11,692 bases of DNA from Methanobrevibacter_A sp964547125 (GTDB taxonomy: Archaea > Methanobacteriota > Methanobacteria > Methanobacteriales > Methanobacteriaceae), in the NCBI GenBank assembly GCA_964547125.1, contig CAZJLS010000056.1, positions 1 through 11,692 of the forward strand, written 5' to 3'. The notes below the pieces were generated by a model. It saw nothing but the letters and a program-made list of their open reading frames with translations. It was not told the DNA's origin and did not search any database. The position numbers and the translations under genes are program-made. Shown piece after piece: positions 1-6,612 of this stretch; positions within the stretch are counted from its first letter, which is position 1, and every line of letters begins with the position of its first letter.

Positions 1-137
1 AAGAAATAATCACAACACTCGAATATTTTTCATAAATCTAGAACCCTATATTGTATAAGTTCAATATTTTTATAAAAAAAATTATATGAATTGTAATTGA
101 TTTTATTTTTTTCTATTAAACAAAATAATATCATCTT
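1..137. other. AT-rich leader region, no gene supported
   Basis: This stretch is almost entirely A and T and lies upstream of the macrodomain operon. One frame is open from the window edge to a TAA at 56-58 (19 codons), which could be the tail of a gene outside the window, but it is too short to support. I see no RNA gene or clear repeat here. Confidence 0.4.
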
Positions 138-173
138 GTTACTTTTTAGTAACTAAGGTAACTCTTTTGTTAC
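138..173. promoter_or_regulatory. Paired inverted repeats, candidate operator
   Basis: Four 5-bp half-sites are visible. GTTAC (138-142) and GTAAC (149-153) form one inverted repeat with a 6-bp centre. GTAAC (158-162) and GTTAC (169-173) form a second with the opposite polarity and also a 6-bp centre. The starts are spaced 11, 9 and 11 bp. The block ends 8 bp before a TATA box, where an archaeal repressor or activator would normally bind. The regulator is unknown. The operator role is inferred from symmetry and position. Confidence 0.5.
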
Positions 174-189
174 AAAAAACCTTTATATG
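174..189 (+). promoter_or_regulatory. BRE/TATA promoter of the macrodomain-sirtuin operon
   Basis: An A-rich BRE-like stretch (174-179) leads into TTTATATG at 182-189, a good archaeal TATA box. Transcription would be expected to begin about 25 bp downstream, near 210-215, leaving a leader of about 45 nt before the GTG at 259. No other convincing TATA box lies closer to the gene. Confidence 0.55.
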
Positions 190-258
190 CTGTCTTATAA
201 TATAATTAACTGTAAAAAAAAGTAGTAGAATAAAATAAAATTAATTATGAGGTAGAAA

Positions 259-1047
259 GTGAAAAAAATAATCATGAACACAAATGAAGAATTGAACTTT
301 TTATTAGAATATCTAATAGAAGAACACGAAGATACAATAGAAATACCAGAAAACATAGAAGATAAGAAAAAATTATTCAGAAGTCTATGTAATATAAGAC
401 CTCCAAATCCAATTAGTGATGACTTCTTAAAAATACAGGATTCCTATTTAACTAAAGAAAATAATATAATAATAGATTCAGAAAATATACTTCCAATAAA
501 CCCAAAAAGTAAAATAACATTATGGCAAGGAGATATAACACAATTAAAAGTTGATGCAATAGTTAATGCATGTAACAATCAATTACTAGGATGTTTCATA
601 CCTTTACATAATTGTATAGATAATCAAATACACTCTGCAGCTGGAATACAATTACGCTTAGACTGTAATAGAATAATGAAAAAACAAGGACATCCTGAAA
701 GAAATGGGGATGCAAAAATCACACCAGCATATAACTTACCATCAAAATATGTTATACATACAGTAGGGCCACAAATAACATCAAAAGTACATAAACAAGA
801 TATAATAGACTTAGAAAACTGTTATATTTCCTCATTGGAAAGATGTGAAGAGTATAATATGAAATCAATAGCGTTTCCATGTATATCAACAGGAGTATAT
901 AGTTTTCCTGAAGTTGAAGCAGCAAAGATCGCAACAAAAACTGTTGAAAAATATTTAAACGAAAATACAAACACAAAAATTGAGAAGGTGATTTTCAATG
1001 TTTTCTCAAACAAAAGCAAAGAAATTTACACTAACATCTTATACTAA
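259..1047 (+). CDS. Zinc-dependent macrodomain ADP-ribosyl hydrolase
   Basis: The 262-aa protein has an N-terminal extension of about 85 residues and then a macrodomain. Visible motifs are GDIT (91-94), NACN (103-106), LLGC (109-112), H117, C119, IDNQIH (120-125) and STGVYSFP (210-217). The C112/H117/C119 set matches the zinc-binding loop of the Zn-macro class, which removes ADP-ribose from proteins and is encoded beside class M sirtuins in staphylococci and streptococci. The predicted role is therefore reversal of the modification made by the next gene, in the cytoplasm. The GTG start is chosen because GAGGT (249-253) lies 5 nt upstream; an ATG at 274 is less well placed. The last 50 bp overlap the sirtuin gene. 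Family assignment is strong; the exact substrate is unknown. Confidence 0.88.
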   Translation: MKKIIMNTNEELNFLLEYLIEEHEDTIEIPENIEDKKKLFRSLCNIRPPNPISDDFLKIQDSYLTKENNIIIDSENILPINPKSKITLWQGDITQLKVDAIVNACNNQLLGCFIPLHNCIDNQIHSAAGIQLRLDCNRIMKKQGHPERNGDAKITPAYNLPSKYVIHTVGPQITSKVHKQDIIDLENCYISSLERCEEYNMKSIAFPCISTGVYSFPEVEAAKIATKTVEKYLNENTNTKIEKVIFNVFSNKSKEIYTNILY

Positions 1048-1879
1048 TAAGATAAATAAAGCATCAGAACTTATAAATGATGCAGATAACATAATAATAG
1101 GAGTAGGTGCAGGATTAACAGCATCTGGAGGAATAAACTATCTTAACACAGAACACTTTAAACAATACTATCCACAATACTACAAACAAGGATATAAAAA
1201 TATAATGGATGTAATGGGTAAAAAATTCTGGAAAATAAATGAAGATAATGCACAAGAATACTGGACATTCTGGGCAACACACATTAACCATGTTAGATAC
1301 CAAACAGGATTACTAGAACCATACAAAAGATTGCACGACTTAATTAAAGATAAAAATCATTTCATAATAAGTACAAATGTAGATGGTCAACTAGAAAAAG
1401 CAGGATTCAATAAGGAGAAAATTTTCGCACCACAAGGAGACTATGCATACTTCCAATGCTCAACACCATGTACTTATGACATATACTACAATGAAAAAAT
1501 GATAAAAACAATGCTAGAAAATAAAATTGATGAATATACAATACAAAAAGAAGACATACCATTATGTCCTAAATGTGGAGAATACTTAATACCAAATTTA
1601 AGATCAGATAATACATTTGTAGAAAAACCACATATGGAAAATTTCCCATCTTATCAAAAATATATTGATAAAATAATAGATAACAATGTTGTTTTATTAG
1701 AATTAGGTGTAGGTTTTAATACTCCAGTTATTATAAGATTCCCATTTGAAAAACTAGCGGAAAAATATTCAAACTTTTCATTGATACGAGTTAATCTCAC
1801 AGAGTATATTAGTAATACAAATAATTTATTAGAAATAAATGAAGATATAAACAAAGTTCTTGGAGATATATTAAAATAA
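998..1879 (+). CDS. Class M-like sirtuin (SirTM), probable protein ADP-ribosyltransferase
   Basis: The 293-aa protein has the Sir2 NAD-binding motif GAGLTASGG (37-45), a TNVD motif (126-129) in place of the usual QNxD, zinc cysteines C154, C158, C190 and C193, and GVGFNTPVIIRFPF (237-250) near the C terminus. The place normally held by the catalytic His-Gly reads PQGDY (145-149), so Gln146 replaces the deacylase histidine. Class M sirtuins with this change are known to transfer ADP-ribose from NAD to lipoylated GcvH-L rather than deacetylate. The start is ATG 998 with AAGGTGAT at 985-992, so the gene overlaps the macrodomain gene by 50 bp and is probably translationally coupled. No gcvH-L or lplA2 is in the window, so the target protein is open. 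Confidence 0.87.
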   Translation: MFSQTKAKKFTLTSYTNKINKASELINDADNIIIGVGAGLTASGGINYLNTEHFKQYYPQYYKQGYKNIMDVMGKKFWKINEDNAQEYWTFWATHINHVRYQTGLLEPYKRLHDLIKDKNHFIISTNVDGQLEKAGFNKEKIFAPQGDYAYFQCSTPCTYDIYYNEKMIKTMLENKIDEYTIQKEDIPLCPKCGEYLIPNLRSDNTFVEKPHMENFPSYQKYIDKIIDNNVVLLELGVGFNTPVIIRFPFEKLAEKYSNFSLIRVNLTEYISNTNNLLEINEDINKVLGDILK

Positions 1880-3952
1880 ATTTTTATAATTTTCTAATTG
1901 TGTTTTAAGTATTCTATATATCTCTTCAGCACCAACTATCTCTTCTGGCATATCCCATTCTCTTGGATGGAGAATGAAAGGTTTAGTTTGCATACCACCT
2001 AAACCTCCATGACTCCCAACTAGCTCTTCAAATGCACATACTTCTTCTGTTTCAGGGTTATAGAAACTATTAACTAAAATATCCGGAGAATATTTGAATT
2101 TATTGTTTCTAAGTATGTGTTTTCCAGCATTATTCCCATAATTTTTTAAAGGATTCTCTCCTTCAACTTCATCTTCTTCAATATAATTAACTCCATTTTC
2201 ATTTATGGCCATTATACCATGGATTTTTGAGTTAACTACAATAAATCCCACACCTTCATGTTTAACAAGTCCAGGTATAAGATTTGGGAAAAGGTTTATA
2301 ATTTCTTCATATGTTAATTTTTTCTTAAATTGTGTTAGATAAATTAGTGCAAGATTTCCAGAAGCTAGAACAATTGCTTCATTTTCTTTTGGTTTTTTAA
2401 TTTCGCTTTGTTCTATAAGTTTAAAGTTACTAGTATATTCAAGAACATCTTCTTTTGTTTCATGTAGTTGTGTTTGTATTCTTTTTTTAGTTTTTGATAA
2501 TGGTCTGAATATTTGTGAATAGTATTCTTCATTATCCATATTACTGTATATGCTCATATCTTCTGGTAATAGGCTTCTAACATATTCTTCAAAGTACATA
2601 TTATATCTTTGTTTAAAGGTTGCACCATTACATTGACCATGATCGGATTGAACAACAAATTTATAAACTCTATTAGAGTATCGGCTAGCATCTTCTAAAC
2701 GTTTGAATTGTTTATCAATTTGTTTTAAACATTTAAATGCATCAAGATCTTTTGTTCCTGAGTGATGTGCAATCTCATCATAACCCATGTAAGTTGCATA
2801 TGCCACATCAATACTTCCAATCATCATATCTCCAATTAATGTTTCAGTTGTTATTTCACGTAAAAGAACATTACAACAAGCTCTTGTAAATGCATACACT
2901 AAACCTCTTCTAATTCTAGGTTTAATATTTTTAACAAAATGTCTTATCTGGGAATATATTTCCAATATCATATCCCATATAAAAAGTAAAATAATACTTG
3001 GAAATCTATTAGGACTTGAATATACAAAATACAAGGTTTTATTATAAAATTTACTTAAATGTTTAGCAGTACTGCATGTAAATATAACATTATCACTATC
3101 TCCTGAAAATAGATTACATAAACTTGCACCATCATTAGATAATAATCCATTTCCATCAGATATTCTATTTTCTATCATCTCAGCATCTGAAAAATTAGTT
3201 GATGAAACAATTTTATTATCATTTTCTTTTTCAACCCATCTAAAAGCAACAATTCCTTCATTGTTCCCATGTAATATTCCTGCTTGACTTGCACCTGTTT
3301 GACTTGATAAATCAGTTTCCCATTCTTGTATATTATGAGTTTTACCCTCAACCCATTTTTTCAAAGTGGGCATATATCCTTTAGAAATTGCCTCATCAAG
3401 AATACTTCTTGCTAAACCATCAATTTCTAAAATAATTAAACCAGGATATTTTTTAGTTACAGGACTTCTATTTTTAGTTAAATCTCTTATAACAGTCCTA
3501 TAATATGAACTTTCACTATCTAATGTTAAAATTGCTGATAAAATAGTTGATATTAATGCCATAAAAATAGGAACAGAAAACCATCCCCAACCAGTTATGG
3601 TTAAACCAGGCACAATAAAACTAATAATATAAATTGTTAAAGCATTAAGCAATAAACTACCCAAACCAACAGTATAAACTAAAAAAGGTAAAAAAAGCCT
3701 AGTTAATAATGGCCAAATTAAGGCATTAACAATACTTAAAATTATCACAGCTAAAAATGTAGTTTTCCAATCAATAATATTTAAACCAAGATTCATACTA
3801 GCAATTAATCTAAAACCAACAACCTCACTAATCAAAACAATAATTGTTCTAATAAAATAATCTTTAAGCGGAGTTTTTTCAGGTTCAACAGGTTGACTAA
3901 GGATTTTATCCTTCTGTTCTTCAATTTTAGGTTTTAAATCTTTCGCTTTCAT
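1871..3952 (-). CDS. Holin-4-like membrane domain fused to alkaline-phosphatase-fold hydrolase
   Basis: The protein has 693 aa. After a charged N terminus (1-30), about four hydrophobic helices lie at roughly 33-55, 63-85, 87-115 and 122-143. The segment from NALIWPLL through TVGLG to the fourth helix resembles the Phage_holin_4_2 family. Residues 170-693 resemble type I phosphodiesterase/alkaline phosphatases: EIDG with D178, QTGASQAGILHG (218-229) carrying the likely Thr/Ser nucleophile, YDEIAHH (D392, H396), SDHG (D437, H438) and SHGG (H648). All the usual metal ligands therefore appear present. It is probably an integral membrane phosphohydrolase or phosphotransferase; the substrate and the side of the membrane are unknown. 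No Shine-Dalgarno precedes the ATG, only a T run, so the start is less certain and the mRNA may be leaderless. Its 3' end overlaps the sirtuin gene by 9 bp. Confidence 0.8.
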   Translation of the reverse strand: MKAKDLKPKIEEQKDKILSQPVEPEKTPLKDYFIRTIIVLISEVVGFRLIASMNLGLNIIDWKTTFLAVIILSIVNALIWPLLTRLFLPFLVYTVGLGSLLLNALTIYIISFIVPGLTITGWGWFSVPIFMALISTILSAILTLDSESSYYRTVIRDLTKNRSPVTKKYPGLIILEIDGLARSILDEAISKGYMPTLKKWVEGKTHNIQEWETDLSSQTGASQAGILHGNNEGIVAFRWVEKENDNKIVSSTNFSDAEMIENRISDGNGLLSNDGASLCNLFSGDSDNVIFTCSTAKHLSKFYNKTLYFVYSSPNRFPSIILLFIWDMILEIYSQIRHFVKNIKPRIRRGLVYAFTRACCNVLLREITTETLIGDMMIGSIDVAYATYMGYDEIAHHSGTKDLDAFKCLKQIDKQFKRLEDASRYSNRVYKFVVQSDHGQCNGATFKQRYNMYFEEYVRSLLPEDMSIYSNMDNEEYYSQIFRPLSKTKKRIQTQLHETKEDVLEYTSNFKLIEQSEIKKPKENEAIVLASGNLALIYLTQFKKKLTYEEIINLFPNLIPGLVKHEGVGFIVVNSKIHGIMAINENGVNYIEEDEVEGENPLKNYGNNAGKHILRNNKFKYSPDILVNSFYNPETEEVCAFEELVGSHGGLGGMQTKPFILHPREWDMPEEIVGAEEIYRILKTQLENYKNLF

Positions 3953-4258
3953 AAAAAAAATATAAATTAAAGTCCATTACTATAGATAATATTAATTAAA
4001 AAAATTTTTAGTATAATACTATTTTTTTAATTTATAAGTATTTAGTAATATTTAATTATTTATTAATTAAACAAAAAAAAATTTAAAAAATGATGAATTT
4101 ATCTTTGCTTAATTTAGGTTTATAATTAAAAAAACATAAGTAAAACAGAATACAAAATACTCAATCCTATTAAATGTGATTGTGTATTCAAATGTTTCTA
4201 GATAACTGGACAAAAACAAAAAGTAAATCTAATTACAAAGCATAAAAGATACTTTATA
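3953..4258. other. AT-rich intergenic region with possible gene remnant
   Basis: Most of 3953-4128 is A/T homopolymer-rich, with no convincing gene; it should hold the minus-strand promoter of the phosphatase gene, but no TATA box stands out. From 4130 one plus-strand frame is open except for a single TAG at 4199-4201. It encodes a Cys-rich piece (NPIKCDCVFKCF) before the stop and continues after it without another stop to 4346. This may be the decayed end of a gene. I do not recognise the family, and the reading may be chance. Confidence 0.3.
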
Positions 4259-4348
4259 ATGAAATACATTAATAACCAGAATAATAATGGGTTAAGTGAA
4301 GAATTTGAAGAAATATTTAAGAATGAACGACAATGGGGATTAAAATGA
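4259..4348 (+). CDS. Possible 29-aa small protein, coupled to the zinc-ribbon gene
   Basis: An ATG at 4259 opens a frame of 29 codons rich in Asn and then Glu/Phe, ending NERQWGLK. Its TGA (4346-4348) overlaps the ATG at 4345 of the zinc-ribbon gene as ATGA, the usual arrangement for translational coupling. No Shine-Dalgarno precedes 4259, and TTTATAAT (4253-4260) just there could instead be a TATA box. The frame is also open upstream to a TAG at 4199, so this may be the tail of a decayed larger gene. No family is recognised. Confidence 0.25.
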   Translation: MKYINNQNNNGLSEEFEEIFKNERQWGLK

Positions 4349-4728
4349 AATGTAATAATTGTGGCTTTGAATCAAATGATGATTCATCTAATTTTTGCAT
4401 TAAATGTGGAAATGATTTAACAAAAAATCAAAAAAAGGAATCAAACTTTATTTCTAGATTAAAAAATAATATTGAAAAAAGAGAGGAAGAAAAAAAGTTA
4501 ATTCAAAAAAGGAAATTTGAAGAAGATAAAAATTTTATTAGTAGGTTGTTTTTTAATGGTGTAAAGTGTGAATTAGTTTTTTCTGAAAAAGAATTAATTC
4601 TTAAAACACATAGTGGAACTACGCGTGCATTAGCAACATTAGGTTTTGGTCTGGTTGGTCTTGCAGCAACTAGTAATGTAAAACAAGAGAGACAAAATAA
4701 AAGAGAAAATACAATATTTCATTGTTGA
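4345..4728 (+). CDS. Zinc-ribbon protein, N-terminal part of a frameshifted gene
   Basis: The product begins with a zinc ribbon, C-x2-C-x11-C-x2-C (KCNNCG...FCIKCG), followed by a Lys/Glu-rich probable coiled coil and the first strands of a PH-like domain (CELVFSEKELILKTHSG) with a small hydrophobic GFGLVGLAA segment. It then ends abruptly with TIFHC at a TGA. The natural continuation lies in the next frame (see following entry), so this is probably half of a 267-aa protein. I prefer ATG 4345 over ATG 4333: zinc-ribbon proteins commonly begin MKC, GGGGAT (4335-4340) is suitably spaced, and the ATG overlaps the TGA of the small upstream frame. Such proteins are usually of unknown function. The cut looks like a one-base indel in an A-rich stretch near 4690-4712. 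Confidence 0.6.
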   Translation: MKCNNCGFESNDDSSNFCIKCGNDLTKNQKKESNFISRLKNNIEKREEEKKLIQKRKFEEDKNFISRLFFNGVKCELVFSEKELILKTHSGTTRALATLGFGLVGLAATSNVKQERQNKRENTIFHC

Positions 4729-5149
4729 AAAAGGAATAGTTTTTAAAAATGCAGATGAGGGTAAAGATTTGCGTATAACTTATGATAATATTATAGGTGC
4801 TAATTTTGAAGTTATATATTTTGATACATTTATTTATATAAATTTACTTGAAAATCAAATTTTAACAATAATTATTGATAATAAAGAAATTTCTAATAAA
4901 AGAGAAAGTATGGCTTATGCATTACATCATTATATAATTCCATATATTAATGAACGTGCAACTGGTTTAGACTATGAAGAAGATGGTTGGGGTTTACCTT
5001 CAAAAAAAGAAGATACAGAAGAAAGTGCTGAAAATAGAAATGAAAGTTCTGATTTTGAGAAACTTGAAAAATTAATGGATATGTATAAAGAAGGATTATT
5101 AACTGAAGATGAGTTTAAAAATATGAAAAATAGGATTATTAATGAATAG
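4682..5149 (+). pseudogene. C-terminal part of the same gene: PH-like end plus SHOCT domain
   Basis: This frame opens after a TAA at 4679-4681 and reads on without an ATG for a long way, the first plausible start being TTG 4769, which lacks a good ribosome site. From about 4709 it reads IQYFIVEKGIVFKNADEGKDL, which completes the strand pattern left unfinished by the upstream fragment. The last 34 residues (FEKLEKLMDMYKEGLLTEDE...) are a clear SHOCT domain, a short C-terminal helical module often found at the end of PH-like and zinc-ribbon proteins. Joining the two frames by skipping one base gives zinc ribbon, coiled coil, PH-like and SHOCT in one chain of 267 aa. It could be a true pseudogene, a sequencing error in an A run, or, less likely, programmed frameshifting. 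Confidence 0.65.
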
Positions 5150-5198
5150 TTTATACTTTATTTTTAAATTCTTATTTTTCATGTTTATATATTGAAAA

Positions 5199-5310
5199 TT
5201 TTTATAAAAGTTTAAAGTATAGTTCAATCTTTACTTTATAATGTGTTAAAGTTTGAAGTATAATTAAATTTTTATATAAGTTTTTATAAAAGTTTGAAGT
5301 ATATTACAAT
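5199..5310 (+). repeat. Three 22-bp direct repeats with exact 41-bp period
   Basis: The core AAAGTTTRAAGTATA occurs at 5207-5221, 5248-5262 and 5289-5303, each followed by a 7-bp tail ending AAT (to 5228, 5269 and 5310). The starts are exactly 41 bp apart, close to four helical turns. Copies 1 and 3 are also both preceded by TTTTTATA (5199-5206, 5281-5288). The array stops 24 bp before the ATPase ATG. The TTTTTATAAAA of copy 3 could be the TATA box, placing the last repeat between it and the start of transcription. Binding sites for a regulator on one DNA face are the simplest reading; this is inference. Confidence 0.6.
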
Positions 5311-5334
5311 ATTTTTTGCAGGGGAGAAAATAGA

Positions 5335-6552
5335 ATGTTAATATCACGAGAAGAATACATGGAAAAATTCAGAAGACTAAAAGACAAAGACATAATAAAA
5401 GTCATAACAGGTATTAGACGTTCTGGAAAATCCACATTACTAAAAATGTTTGCCCAAGAATTAAAAGATAATGGAATTAAAGATGAAAACATTATACTGA
5501 TAAACTTTGACAAGAAAAAATACAGAAATATTAACAACATCGATAAGTTAGATAACACGATATATGAACTAACAAAAGACTTAGCAGGAAAAATATATCT
5601 ACTTTTAGATGAAATACAAAATGTAAAAGATTGGGAAATAGCTATAAACTCTTATATGTTAGATTTTAACTCCGATATCTATATAACAGGATCAAATTCA
5701 CAATTATTATCCGGAGAATTCGCAACCAAACTAACAGGAAGAACAATGGAAATAAATGTTCATCCTTTATCTTTTAAAGAGTTCTACAATCATAATAAAA
5801 CAGAAACTAAACAAGAAAACCTTGAAAAAGAATTACTCTTTAATGAATATTATAGATATGGAGGAATGCCCTTCATATATAAAATTTCAAATGAAGACAG
5901 AGAAGAATATATACATAGTATCATAAATTCAATACTCTTTAAAGATATACTCTCCAGATATGAAATAAGAGACACACTAATATTAGAAAAATTAATAGAA
6001 TATATTGGAGACAATACAGGAAATATTTTCTCATCAAACTCAATACATGACTATTTTAAAAATGAAGGAATCAATATTAGCTCTAAAACAATATATAATT
6101 ATCTAACATATCTAAATCAAGCATATCTTATAAATAGAGTTAAAAGAGAAGATATTAAAAGTAAAAAAATCCTAAAACTTAATGAAAAATACTATTTCAC
6201 AGATCACAGCTTCATTAATATGGGAGAAAAAACTGAAATATCCGGCAGCGTTATTGAAAATATTGTATATATGGAGCTATTAAGAAGAGGATACACAATA
6301 ACTGTAGGAAAAGAAGATAAATACGAAATTGATTTCGTATGTAAGAAAAAAAATAAAACACGTTATGTTCAAGTCGCAAAATCCTTAGAAAACAATCCTA
6401 AAACAAAATTAAGAGAATTCAGACCTCTTAAAAGAATAAAAAATAATAATCATAAATATGTTATCACAAAAGACAATTTTGATTTTTCACAAGATGGAAT
6501 AGAACATTATGATATTATAGAATTCCTTCTATCTAATGAAATTTTACCATAA
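5335..6552 (+). CDS. AAA_14/DUF4143 family ATPase
   Basis: The 405-aa protein is of usual length for archaeal AAA_14-DUF4143 ATPases. It has a Walker A GIRRSGKST (26-34), a Walker B IYLLLDEIQ (87-95), and a sensor-like ITGSNSQLLSGEFATKLTGR (117-136). A winged-helix-like middle (about 200-290) follows. The C-terminal domain contains GSVIENIVYMELLRRG, EIDFVCKKKN and YVQVAKSL, the layout of a PD-(D/E)XK nuclease fold. The position of the catalytic Glu in (D/E)-x-K is Gln in QVAK, as is common in this family, so cleavage activity is doubtful. GGGGAG (5321-5326) lies 8 nt before the ATG and supports the start. The cellular role of the family is poorly known; DNA or toxin-related functions have been suggested. 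It stands alone, with its own repeat-bearing promoter. Confidence 0.85.
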   Translation: MLISREEYMEKFRRLKDKDIIKVITGIRRSGKSTLLKMFAQELKDNGIKDENIILINFDKKKYRNINNIDKLDNTIYELTKDLAGKIYLLLDEIQNVKDWEIAINSYMLDFNSDIYITGSNSQLLSGEFATKLTGRTMEINVHPLSFKEFYNHNKTETKQENLEKELLFNEYYRYGGMPFIYKISNEDREEYIHSIINSILFKDILSRYEIRDTLILEKLIEYIGDNTGNIFSSNSIHDYFKNEGINISSKTIYNYLTYLNQAYLINRVKREDIKSKKILKLNEKYYFTDHSFINMGEKTEISGSVIENIVYMELLRRGYTITVGKEDKYEIDFVCKKKNKTRYVQVAKSLENNPKTKLREFRPLKRIKNNNHKYVITKDNFDFSQDGIEHYDIIEFLLSNEILP

Positions 6553-6612
6553 AAAAAAATTTTATTTTCACTAATTAAAATATTTAAAACTAAATAAGAC
6601 AAATGATTAATT

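Noticed and set aside
2..58. C-terminal tail of a gene entering from the left edge
   Set aside because: Only 19 open codons and more than one frame is open; not enough to support a gene.
4199..4201. TAG read as pyrrolysine
   Set aside because: No pylT, pylS or methylamine methyltransferase is visible, the surrounding gene is not recognised, and related gut Methanobacteriales are not known to use pyrrolysine.
5207..5310. CRISPR array
   Set aside because: Only three imperfect 22-bp copies with 19-bp AT-rich spacers, no cas genes nearby, and the array lies in a promoter position.
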